Source: Nectonema munidae (Eukaryota > Nematomorpha > Nectonematoida > Nectonematidae). Taken from it: a DNA stretch of 64,000 bases. Numbering within the stretch: the stretch's first letter is position 1; each line of letters begins with the position of its first letter. Shown here in pieces: positions 26,201-33,330 of the stretch. The notes below the pieces were generated by a model. The model ran no database searches and had not been told where the DNA came from. It worked only from the letters and a program-made list of their open reading frames with translations. The translations under genes and the position numbers were made by a program. The stretch covers positions 372,001 to 436,000 of the forward strand of contig JAUIRK010000964.1 of assembly GCA_030549495.1 (NCBI GenBank), given 5' to 3'.

Positions 26201-27175
26201 TTAAAAAAGTAAGTTAAGTTCTAAATCCGAAAAATTTAATTTTTTGAATCAAATAAGCGTTGATATCTCTAAAAAATATTTTATTTAAAAAAAATAATTG
26301 TTCAAAATTTTAAGGGCAAAAAAATTAAAGTGTTTGGTGTTTAAGTCGAAAATTATTTTTAAAGACAAAGGACGACTTGTGCACAGGCAAAGTCGATTTA
26401 AAAATGATTAAAATATCTTTGCCTCTTTTTAACATTTTATTTTATAATTCTTAACCATTAAACTTTTTCACCAATACAAATATCGATTAATTGATCGTGT
26501 TTTGTAATTTTTTTTTATCATGCATCCAAGTTTCTGACTGATTTGAAGTTTATGTTTTTAAAACGTCATATTTACTATCCTTTCGTTAAAATACTCCTTT
26601 CGTCATTCTGTGATAGGACGGGTCTTTAGCTTATTTTTAATATAATGCACCGTTAGGATTAGCTACACTACGGCCTAACGCTTTCTAATAAATCCACAAA
26701 ATGACTACAATCGACTAATTAAAGTCTCGATGGATTTCCTCTGATATAATTTTCTTACTTTAATTGTCATCAATAAACTCTTCCTCTTTTTCTTCTTCTT
26801 ATGGTACGAATATCCTTTCAAATAAAATTTAAATTTTGCAAATAAATTTTTAAGCTAGATTTCTATAAGGTCCTCATTTTATGAAAGAAGAGCCACCAAA
26901 TATATTTACCAAAAAAGAACATTTTGAACAATAAAAATAAAATAAGCAGGGATATAGGGAAATAACTTACTTTTAGCTGATCTTTTATTTCTCATATCTT
27001 CTTTGCAACACGGACTAAATGAACTGACTTCATATCTGTATTTAAATACGAAAAAAATCCCGCCTAGAGTTAGAAACATTATCCAGGTGTAGATAAATGT
27101 GATATGGAGTTTTGAAAGACAGCTTTTCTCTCCATTGCAATCATGTTTACCTCCTCTTTTATCTTTTATAGGCAT
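2064..27175 (-). CDS. Type II transmembrane collagen, five recognised exons, probably continues left
   Basis: Proposed gene with exons 26971-27175, 12326-12376, 12199-12270, 12043-12141 and 2064-2234. All four junctions are phase 1, so they can be joined in frame. The product starts with a Lys-rich cytoplasmic segment (residues 1-24), a membrane segment (about 25-46, [20 protein letters not shown]), a short ectodomain with a CC pair and a furin-like RNKR site (62-65), then [14 protein letters not shown] leading into Gly-X-Y repeats. This layout (anchor, furin site, Cys pair, triple helix) fits MACIT collagens and gliomedin/colmedin; gliomedin has an almost identical RNKRS. No C-terminal domain is visible, so the class is open. 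The link between exon 1 and the others rests on phase, strand and layout across a 14.6-kb intron; additional exons may be missed. Confidence 0.6.
2540..3500 (+). mobile_element. Tigger/pogo DNA transposon remnant
   Basis: Interrupted plus-strand reading resembles pogo/Tigger DDE transposases in the right order: [15 protein letters not shown] (family pattern Y..DIYNADETGLF), MDDSEKSP and [15 protein letters not shown] (GSEKLPLLVIGKS..PRCFK), then [18 protein letters not shown] (DNCPAHP...I.LVFLPPNTT) and [11 protein letters not shown] (NFKAHYRKLLL). The first Asp is kept in altered context (DFDGTALF for NADETGLF) and the second site reads N-C for D-N-C. Several stops and frame changes; long dead. 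No convincing ends. Confidence 0.75.
3540..4990. other. No gene seen; AT-rich intron DNA
   Basis: Very AT-rich with no splice-bounded frame. The last few hundred bases (4640-4990) are less AT-rich and could be the 3' untranslated part of the LINE that ends near 4998. Confidence 0.4.
4998..5922 (-). mobile_element. LINE, 3' half of a copy split by hAT insertion (reverse transcriptase)
   Basis: Minus-strand reverse transcriptase of a non-LTR element: [20 protein letters not shown], then [20 protein letters not shown], the catalytic [10 protein letters not shown], then [15 protein letters not shown] and a C-terminal region with KVKKFF/FVPHLRY motifs. Frameshifted but motifs intact. It continues with the 5' part at 9402-10880 once the intervening hAT is removed: EKKKDV at its right border joins CTLFLDLSQ at its left. 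Jockey/CR1-like by motif style; I cannot place the clade. Confidence 0.88.
6043..6720 (-). mobile_element. Second hAT fragment (ZBED5-like), nested
   Basis: Starts with the common hAT end CAGTGGTTCCCAACCTTTTT at 6043. On the minus strand it encodes a transposase C-terminus: [27 protein letters not shown], then [19 protein letters not shown] in another frame, matching the ZBED5/FAM200-type hAT pattern (CESGFSALTYIKTKYRNRLN...DLRLALS). The right end is not recognised, so the fragment is probably truncated. Confidence 0.75.
6741..7276 (+). repeat. Direct duplication within the hAT transposase region
   Basis: 6741-6955 and 7101-7276 are near-identical (both start ctctatctagcaatgtagg and end tcagaatatgtcc..acttttctat). 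The second copy lacks about 35 bases after cgcactccta. A 145-base AT-rich stretch separates them. Confidence 0.85.
8907..9037. mobile_element. Small TTAA-flanked MITE (piggyBac-like) inside the hAT
   Basis: 131 bases flanked by TTAA at 8903-8906 and 9038-9041. Ends are inverted: CTCATTTACAACCAATG and, reversed, CCCATTTAAGACCAAGC. A subterminal palindrome is built on gttcctattttggaac. TTAA target duplication is diagnostic of piggyBac-type movement. Confidence 0.65.
9402..10880 (-). mobile_element. LINE, 5' part of the same copy (endonuclease and RT start)
   Basis: It carries the end of an apurinic-type endonuclease ([35 protein letters not shown]), a linker typical of the family ([39 protein letters not shown]) and the first RT motif ([14 protein letters not shown]). 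The N-terminal half of the endonuclease is absent, so the copy is 5'-truncated near 10880. A few frameshifts separate the open pieces. Confidence 0.85.
11178..11914 (-). mobile_element. Short hAT element with exact 8-bp target duplication
   Basis: Inverted ends CAGTGGTTCTTAACC... on both sides, and a perfect octamer duplication ctctaggg at 11170-11177 and 11915-11922. On the minus strand it keeps part of a ZBED5-type transposase: [33 protein letters not shown], with [13 protein letters not shown] upstream. At 737 bp it is an internally deleted, non-autonomous derivative. Confidence 0.9.
12043..12141 (-). CDS. Collagen Gly-X-Y exon
   Basis: 99-nt exon (33 codons), acceptor CTCTTTTAG, donor GTAAGT, phase 1. 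It encodes [33 protein letters not shown]. The KGE and KGD triplets are typical stabilising salt-bridge triplets. Confidence 0.9.
12199..12270 (-). CDS. Collagen Gly-X-Y exon
   Basis: 72-nt exon (24 codons), acceptor TTTTTCTTAG, donor GTAAAA, phase 1. It encodes [20 protein letters not shown] then GITG: perfect Gly-X-Y. Confidence 0.88.
12326..12376 (-). CDS. Collagen exon: Cys pair and start of triple helix
   Basis: 51-nt exon, acceptor CTTTTGTTCAG, donor GTAATG, phase 1 on both sides. In the glycine frame it reads [17 protein letters not shown]. The Cys-x-x-Cys just before the first Gly-X-Y triplets resembles the entry to the triple helix in MACIT and type IV collagens. Confidence 0.8.
12479..13100. 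mobile_element. Foldback element A (word: gataattgccc)
   Basis: The left arm (12479-12540) and the reverse complement of the right arm (13030-13100) both begin AACCG(G)ATAATT and consist of repeated variants of ccgataaat / ttgcccga. The interior (12538-12690) also occurs at 1-155. At 12771-12830 there are three imperfect units of tcacaccc-tttactattc. No coding capacity. Confidence 0.7.
13105..14780. other. No gene seen
   Basis: AT-rich DNA inside the long collagen intron. A 64-codon minus-strand frame at 13180-13374 has no recognisable motif or splice context and is not called. Confidence 0.4.
14785..15203. mobile_element. Foldback element B, related to A
   Basis: The left part (14785-14875) repeats caattgccc/gcacaattgg variants five or more times; the right end (15171-15203), reversed, is AACCGGATAATTGCCGCC, the same terminus as element A. 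A 17-base G run (15156-15172) lies at the inner edge of the right arm. The AT-rich core has no frame. Confidence 0.6.
15204..17550. other. No gene seen
   Basis: Short frames (15346-15558 +, 15962-16165 -, 16413-16616 +) lack recognisable motifs, codon bias or splice context. Probably collagen intron. Confidence 0.4.
17553..18180 (-). mobile_element. Tigger/pogo end fragment
   Basis: A TA dinucleotide precedes the Tigger-like terminus CAGCCGTGTCTCGCTAATCC (17553). In the following 600 bases the minus strand gives a Tigger-type C-terminal tail ([36 protein letters not shown]). The catalytic part and the other end are absent. Confidence 0.55.
18353..19680 (+). mobile_element. hAT transposon with CGGBP1-like N-terminus
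   Basis: The plus strand encodes most of a transposase in a few frames: [13 protein letters not shown]...LFCKLCLV (CGGBP1-type BED-like zinc finger start), [94 protein letters not shown], and the dimerisation segment [14 protein letters not shown]. Order and motifs fit the CGGBP1-related hAT group. Several frameshifts; inactive. Ends not found. Confidence 0.85.
19700..20358. other. No gene seen
   Basis: AT-rich spacer between the hAT fossil and the possible small gene. Confidence 0.4.
20436..20863 (-). CDS. Possible small two-exon gene, function unknown
   Basis: The exon 20570-20863 has an ATG, 98 codons without stops, and a consensus GTGAGT donor after SYSKVK. The protein is basic ([17 protein letters not shown]) and I do not recognise it. 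One phase-compatible acceptor, after CTCCTTTATTAG, gives a last exon 20436-20495 ([19 protein letters not shown], stop), and an AATAAA follows at 20359-20364. A nearer acceptor would end it as QASA. Its phase-0 donor does not fit the phase-1 collagen exons, so it is not part of that gene, although it lies inside the collagen intron on the same strand. Confidence 0.35.
20900..22371. other. No gene; possible degraded foldback
   Basis: 21460-21535 repeats attttcaccta/atttcaccca/atttcaacca words, 22080-22165 repeats aattgtcca, and 22225-22250 gives caccta-type words on the other strand. This could be an old foldback of the same style as elements A-D, but arms are too decayed for a firm call. Confidence 0.3.
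22372..22510 (+). repeat. tRNA-derived SINE
   Basis: A-box-like TGGCCTAGCGATAGGAGCG (22381 on) and B-box GATTCGATTCCC (22424-22435) at tRNA-like spacing, followed by a non-tRNA tail. No acceptor-stem pairing, so not a functional tRNA. Confidence 0.65.
22511..23689. other. No gene seen; contains G run
   Basis: A 14-base G run at 22680-22693, otherwise AT-rich. The minus frame 22710-22976 shows no motif. Confidence 0.4.
23690..25850 (-). mobile_element. Second copy of the LINE family, with RT active-site segment deleted
   Basis: Same family as the copy at 4998-10880: [19 protein letters not shown] with NSFLPTIN (endonuclease end), [40 protein letters not shown], then [20 protein letters not shown] and [20 protein letters not shown]. 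After [10 protein letters not shown] the stretch that should hold the YADD box is missing and reading resumes near [20 protein letters not shown]. 5'-truncated in the endonuclease, frameshifted, inactive. Confidence 0.85.
25851..26970. repeat. Tigger-like MITE debris with SINE insertion
   Basis: 25925-25975 and 26185-26205 carry ttggtgtataagtcgaccc-type words seen near Tigger ends. Between them a SINE (25995-26160, minus) has the B-box complement ggggatcgaacccc (26114-26127) and shares gttggagatatcaaagcact and agttgggagcctt with a reversed copy near 30150-30290. The remainder is AT-rich with no gene seen. Confidence 0.5.
26971..27175 (-). CDS. Collagen exon 1: signal anchor and furin-like site
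   Basis: 68 codons plus one base from an ATG at 27175 to a consensus GTAAGT donor. [18 protein letters not shown] is cytoplasmic and basic, then about 22 hydrophobic residues, then [20 protein letters not shown] and RSAK. Positive charge before the helix predicts a type II orientation with the C-terminus outside. The phase-1 donor fits the collagen exons downstream. Confidence 0.65.
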
Positions 27176-27689
27176 TGTGATTTGAGATGTATTTTCTTTT
27201 GTATCTCTAAGGAATGAAATTGCTTCAGAATGACCATCAGTAATATTCAGGATGCTGTAGGAGCATTAGCAAAGAATGAATTTGTTATTAATTAATGTGC
27301 TTTCGTTTCATTCGCTAGAAATATATAAATAATTTAATTATTTAATTGATAAATCACCAACTACAACGCATACATCAAAAATGCTCTTCTTTTGATCATG
27401 AATTTCCAATGCGCTTCTTTCTATATTAAAATTTATGTTAAGTTATGCGTAATTCGTTCCTAATTTTTATATCTATTTTGGCGCACGTTTCCACAACTCT
27501 AATGAGCTTGTGTACAACACTTTTATATGGGAAAGTGTATTCGTTTTAAATGCCTATCTTCCCAGCACTCAAATTTATTTTATATTAAAATGGCATACAT
27601 AATAATATAAATTAATATATTGTAGAAAGAAGGTATATGTTTGTCAGTTAATTGCAAGAAGTTAGGAAATTTGTTTATCCTTATTATTA
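27176..27689. other. Presumed upstream region of collagen exon 1
   Basis: Region 5' of the proposed first collagen exon. AT-rich, no clear TATA box or initiator that I can defend, and no other gene. Confidence 0.3.
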
Positions 27690-27842
27690 TACACGCCTAA
27701 CAAATCCAAGAAGTGTTTCGACCTTTTCGGTCTGATCAGTTGGATACCGTTAGAAACTCCCACAGCTGGGAATCGAACACAGCCTGATAGTTGAAGGCAC
27801 AGAACACTATCTAAAAAACTCGACTACTGAGCTATATGGTAA
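27690..27842 (-). repeat. tRNA-derived SINE
   Basis: Reading minus: TAGCTCAGTAGTCGAG (A-box, near 27819-27834) and GTGTTCGATTCCC (B-box, 27768-27780), followed by the tail GATCAGACCGAAAAGGTCGA. A 70-base fragment of the same tail lies in opposite orientation at 28845-28915. Confidence 0.75.
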
Positions 27843-27902
27843 CATCGAATTTACTATATAAATCGATCAACAACTTTTTATAGATGTAGTTTTAATGGTA
27901 TC

Positions 27903-28828
27903 CGGTAATTTCATCGCGGTAATTTCATCGTGGTAACTTCATCGTGTAAATTTCATCGTGGTAACTTCATCGTGGTAATTTCATCGCATAGTAAATTCAT
28001 CGTGATGCAATACATCGTTGGTATTTTCATCGTTAAGTATTTTCATCATCTAGTGATTACATCGCGAGATTTATGGATTAACCGCATAATACGGCGCATT
28101 GTCAATGATTTTGAAAATCGTGACGTAAATGATTATTATTATTATACCTTAGAGGTATTGCTCATAATTTTTTTTTAAATTGTTTCTATTTTTCTAATTT
28201 GTTATAAATTAGTTATCTCAATGATCTTTTTGAAATAAGGAATAATTTATTGCATATATAAATTGGTATTTTTTTTCTTAAAAATAAAGTTTTTTATTAA
28301 AAAAACAAATGATTATTTTTAGATATAATAAACCAAATAATTAAAGTTAAAGGTTAAAATAGATTAAAGGGATTTTTATGAAACTAAAAAAACAAAGATT
28401 AATATATATATATTATTTTTTTAATTAAATTAAATACTTCAGTTATTATACCAAATATATTTTTTTTAACTTTCCTTAAATATTAAGGAATTTAAACATA
28501 TTTCAAGGCTATTTACGTCAGAAAGAGATATTGTTTTATTTTGTCATTGTAGCCTGATAATATGAAAACCTTATATTTAAGAATTAGTTTTTTATGATAT
28601 TAGAACATTTACAAAAGTTCGTAATAAACTTAAAAAAATATAAAGGGATATTTACAAAAAAACATTGAGCGTCAAGCATAAAATTAGTATGACGATGATA
28701 ATGCTTGAAGATGAAAATACTTGACGATGAAAATACCGACGATGTATTGCATCACGATGAATTTACTATGCGATGAAATTACCACAATGAAGTTACCACG
28801 ATGAAATTACGGCGATGAAATTACAGTG
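27903..28828. mobile_element. Foldback element C (word: taatttcatcgtgg)
   Basis: Two arms of 130-155 bases in inverted orientation (27903-28057 and 28690-28828) share high identity. Each arm is about ten units of 12-14 bases ending in ttcatcg, such as gtggtaatttcatcg and gtggtaacttcatcg. The left arm has about two extra units. The 630-base core is AT-rich without a gene. High arm identity suggests recent movement or arm conversion. Confidence 0.8.
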
Positions 28829-28844
28829 AACCAGTTTTAATACA

Positions 28845-28915
28845 TGATATGATCCAACTGAAGAGACCCAAAAGGTCAAAACCCGTATGGGATTTGTTGG
28901 ACGTGTAACGAATTT
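28845..28915 (+). repeat. SINE tail fragment, inverted relative to 27690-27842
   Basis: The sequence gatccaactgaagagaccca through ggatttgttggacgtgta is the reverse complement of the 3' part of the SINE on the other side of foldback C, extending the inverted arrangement. Confidence 0.6.
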
Positions 28916-29759
28916 GCTAACCACATTTTTTAGGGTAATGAAAAAATTTTTAAGGGAGCTTGAAAATTATCTGGGGAGCTTGAGAAAAAATGGGGGCGGG
29001 GGTTCAATGAAAAGGTTTTCAATGAAAACAAGGCTTGTGCTTCAAAATTCAAATAAATATTAGATAAGGAAATGTTTGAGGTCTATCTAAAGTTGTTTGT
29101 TGACTTCATTGGAAAATCTTATTATTTTTACTATTATTGACTTTTTAATTTTTTTGCTTTTTTACTGAATTTGTATACAAGTATTTCAGGGTCTTAGCCA
29201 GTTAGGTTTTTTAATGGGATTCCAATAATTTCATGTCCTTGTTCTGAGTTTTACTCTGTCATGGTGTTGGAATTTAACCTACATTCCATAATCCAACAGA
29301 CAAGCCGGCGCACCTATTTCAATGAAAACAAGAGATTTCGTCAATAATAATCAAAGCGCAATTTGGTTTACAAGTATAAAACTTTAAATTTTCAAGTCTT
29401 TTTAAATATTTAACTTATATAAAGAATAAATTCTTTTCGTTTTTTACAAAATTTTGCTTTGTCTTCGACTAAATCTTCTATTGCCTGCCAAAACTATAAA
29501 CTTAATATTATGAGTATTTTTATAGTGAATAAACTTGTTTTAGATTTGAAAATTTTATTCTTGTTTGTTGATATTTTTTTCTTTCATTTTTTATCTGTCT
29601 CAGGAAAGAGAAGAACCGTGGACCTTCAAAAGTCAAAATTCAGTTTATATTTTTGCTTTAATTTACCTTTAGATTTCCCTTTTACGTTATTGTTTTATAT
29701 TACATGTCTATATTTTCATATTTTTAGTGAACTTTTGTAAATAAATTATCATTATCATT
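28916..29759. other. No gene seen
   Basis: AT-rich. The plus frame 29459-29740 is hydrophobic low-complexity translation of AT-rich DNA without motif or context. Confidence 0.4.
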
Positions 29760-29945
29760 ATCAAGAAAGAGAAGTACCGTGGTTATGGGTATATAAAGTA
29801 GAGGTAAAGGTACCATGGGTGTTTTCACCGAGAAGGCACAATTGCGCCGCTTGTATCGAACTATGAGAAAGTTGGTTTGATACGGGATCGAACCCAAGAC
29901 CTTGAGTTATCGAAACCCAGTACCTAACCAACCTTACTCACGCCC
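29760..29945 (-). repeat. tRNA-derived SINE
   Basis: Minus strand: A-box-like TTGGTTAGGTACTGGG and B-box GGGTTCGATCCCG (complement gggatcgaaccc at 29884-29895), followed by a non-tRNA tail. Confidence 0.65.
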
Positions 29946-30025
29946 CCTTATATGTGTATATAAGCATTAAAAACATGTTATTTTTTAAATATGCTTTTTT
30001 TAAATTCTTTATTCAATAAAAAAAT

Positions 30026-30125
30026 ATTCATAATAAATTATTTTTCTAAATTTATATAAAATATTCATAATAAATTATTTTTCTAAATTTATATAAAATA
30101 TTTATAAAAAATTATTTTTATATAT
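30026..30125. repeat. Tandem repeat, 37-bp unit, about 2.6 copies
   Basis: Two near-identical units starting aaaatattcataataaatt followed by a third, decayed partial unit. Confidence 0.8.
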
Positions 30126-30149
30126 ATTTAATTCTATTTTGTATGTAGG

Positions 30150-30300
30150 AGCTTCAATGGTTTTTAGGTTTGGTCCCTAAGGCTCCCAACTCTTAAAAAC
30201 AAATAAACAAAAACTGTCTGAACCCTAGTAAAAAACCATCTTAAAGCGTTACGGCTGAAAGTGCTTTGATATCTCCAATCAAGCAACTATTTTGTATGTC
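30150..30300 (-). repeat. SINE copy, reverse of the one near 26.1 kb
   Basis: Its reverse complement contains TTGGAGATATCAAAGCACTT, TTAAGATGGTT and AGAGTTGGGAGCCTTAGGGA in the same order as 26010-26125. The B-box is more decayed (gtttggtccct). Confidence 0.6.
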
Positions 30301-30339
30301 GTGACTTACGAAACTAAGAAAATTTAATTGCGTGGAATT

Positions 30340-30800
30340 TCTTCCACTGTCATCTTCTAGAAGTGAAGACCAAATGGAAGCTACAAGGAAGGGATATCTG
30401 CTATTCTCACATGCCACATTGATCTTGCAGGCTCTAGATATGTCATTCTATCATCCCGTTCCGGTGACATTTCTGTGAGCTGATGAGAATGTGGATGGCC
30501 AGAGTAAGGCAGAGAATACGAGGCATGGGATTCTGAAACAGCCCGGCTAAAGGTGGAACAATATTGCCAAAAAGATGGTGGAATACGCGCAGTCAAGAAC
30601 TTCGGATATTCTGTCTAATGTCGATAAAAGAGAGCTACATGTTGTTGCTGGATCAACCTGATTCGTAGGGCGAAGAAATCAAAAACGATGAAGATTCAAG
30701 AGTGAAATAATCTCAGAGAAACACGCTAAACAAATGCTAGTTGAATGAGATGAAAGGGAGTTTGCAGAGAATGCTGATGTGATTGCATTTATCTTTCGTC
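30340..30800. other. Less AT-rich block of unknown origin
   Basis: About 450 bases with clearly higher GC than its surroundings and codon-like texture but no long frame on the plus strand. Pieces such as GISAILTCHIDLAGSRY are suggestive of a decayed coding sequence, perhaps a host pseudogene or transposon. No identification. Confidence 0.3.
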
Positions 30801-33056
30801 AAAATATATCTAATATTGTTTTATTATATTTATCTAATTTTGTTTTATTTTCTGGGAAAAACCTACAAATTTCTCTCGTCTGATACACTAGCGGTCAGAG
30901 TAAAATTCACAATTTAGCTCAATAACTACACCTCGTCTTATTCACGAAATCGACTAATGTACGACGGAATATATTGAAGACTACTATCCAAAATCAATAA
31001 TAAATAGTTACTTTTTTTATTATCTAAAAAGGGTTTTTAATCAATAAAAAATTTTTGCCAAAGTTTTAATTTTTTCAGTTATATAACTTTGTATAAAAAA
31101 GAAATTATTAATATTATTCAATAATAAAATAATCATTTCTAATTTAGTGTTTTTTTCAAAAAATTTCTCCCAAAATTTCGGTAAAAATAAATTACTTTGT
31201 TCTTTAAAAGATTACTTAATGTAAATGCTTTTTACACACATGAATAACTCAGCCCCCATCCCATAATGACAAAAAGTCAAGCCCCGCGCCCTCAGAAAAT
31301 TGGTTTGGAAGGGAGCCGACGAATTCACCGGCAAAGATTTAGCGACAACAATTTACTGATATACACAATTTATCGAATACACATTTCACAGAAACCCGAG
31401 TAAAACTTTTACTATGATATAAAAATGTTAGAGATACTTTTTAAATTTTATTAACATAAATGAAAAGTAACTAAGGCTATTGGCTACTGCTTCTAATAAA
31501 TAATCAGTAATACTCGTATAAGAATGATAATTATTATCAATAATATTTTTAAACGTTGAGAATATCAGCGATATTTCTTTCTCTGTGGTTTTCATGGATT
31601 ACCCTCCAAATTGGATTTTTAAATCGCTAAAGTTTTGCACTTTCTTCAGAATGTCCAAAAATTTGCATATAATATGAGGATGGTGTAAACTGTCCAGCCA
31701 GCTGAGCATTATTGTTTTTGGTACAGAGTTTTAAACGTTTTCATAAACCTTTCACATTATGAGTTTGCATCTTGGCGGTCCACTGCGATTTCTTGTATCA
31801 GAGCGCCCTATCTATGTATCTTCGAAATATTCTACAACATGTTTTAACTTAAAATGATTCTTTTTAATTCTAAATTTTGATTCCCCATCCATGTACGTTT
31901 TACATTGATAAATTGTGTATGTCGGAAAAACCTAGACGTGCGTCTGATTTATCTAGACCAAGTTTCGCCACCTGAAATCCTTCATCAAAAATATATAGAT
32001 CATAATAAATATATAAGTTCATAGATTCAATTAACTTAAATATTATTACACTACTTTCACTCTATTAAAATTTTGAAGGCGATTAATTCATATTTTTGCC
32101 TTCCCCGTGAATTTTTTTAACTACTTTTGACGAAACAAGATATTAAATGGTGACGTTCGTACTTCTGTTGTCGGTTGATATATTGTACATATTAGGGAAA
32201 ATCTTCTATGCACGTTACAGAAGGGAAAGTTCATGAAATTGACTTGAATTGATGCCTTTTAGTAGAAAAACGTGAACATCTTTTTTTTGTTTTGAATCTG
32301 ATTGAACGACGCCCTTTATAACGACGCGTTTCAATTTTTCCAAAAGAATTGTGAATAAACATATAGGACATTGATTAGGGATCATCTGTTCACTTGGGCC
32401 ACTTTTGTTATTCGGTTACGTGCTTTCTTAATACAGATTTGACTGCGCATATTTATTATAATTATAAAGTTTCACATTTTAATAATTTACGAAATCTTCA
32501 GATTTTTTAAGCAAATTTGTTCACATACAAGATAAAAACGCATCTTTGTGTAAAACTATTTCAGAAGGGTGAACTTTTCTAAAATTTAGTTAATAACAAT
32601 GTGTAATTATTTTAAAATTGATAACATTTATGAAATGCCTTCTCTATTAAAATTTCTTTCTTCTATACAGGTTACCTCTACAAAAATAAAATGTACATTT
32701 TGAAAAATACAAATTTTATTAATAAATTCTGGGTGAAGCTGAAAATTTAGGAATAGTAAATATACACATAACAGTATTACTTTAGCAGAGTACTTTTCTT
32801 ATACACTATAGCCAAGTGTTCCTCAGTATGGTCCTTGTGAATCCACTGGGGTCCACTAAATTTTTATAAAGGGTCCACCTAAAAATGCTAGTGATATCGA
32901 GGTGCATAAAAATTTTCAAGGGTGCGGTCCATCCTGTTAAATTTCAGAAGTTAATCATTTAAAGAAGTTAAGTTATCTTTTTTTATTTTTGTCTTAATTC
33001 AAATTTTTGCACACTCATTACCCTATTTATGGAGCTTGAATGAGAATTACCAAATT
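30801..33056. other. No gene seen; hAT-like end near 32.8 kb
   Basis: AT-rich. At 32813-32940 there is gtgttcctcagtatggtcct and repeats of ggtccac/gtgcggtccat resembling a non-autonomous hAT end, without a matching partner or target duplication. Confidence 0.3.
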
Positions 33057-33330
33057 TTTTTATTTATTGACACTGTGACATTTGAATACACCATAAAGGT
33101 AGATATTTGTATAAGTGTATATATAGTGACAGATAACTGACACAAACTCCCTATTTTTTTACATGGTGGCACTATGACTTGTAAATACATAATGTAGTCA
33201 GACACACACTGACATAAAATGACACAAACTCTTAAAATATTTTTAAATAGTGACATATAGATGACAAACACCCTATTTTTTGCACTGTGGCACTGTGACA
33301 TTTAAATACATAATATACGTAGACAAAGAC
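33057..33330. repeat. Imperfect tandem repeat, about three units of 100-110 bp
   Basis: Units contain gtggcactgtgacattt, aatacataatgtag, atagtgacatatagatgac and acaaactccctattttttt in the same order, diverged from each other. The minus-strand open frame over it is a consequence of the repetition and is not called as a gene. Confidence 0.7.

Noticed and set aside
27768-27834. tRNA gene
   Set aside because: A- and B-boxes are present but the acceptor and anticodon stems do not pair; it is a SINE head.
27903-28057. CRISPR-like array of short repeats
   Set aside because: Units of 12-14 bases without spacers, mirrored in an inverted arm; eukaryotic context. It is a foldback arm.
33047-33301. 84-codon minus-strand gene
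   Set aside because: The frame is produced by a tandem repeat and has no motif.
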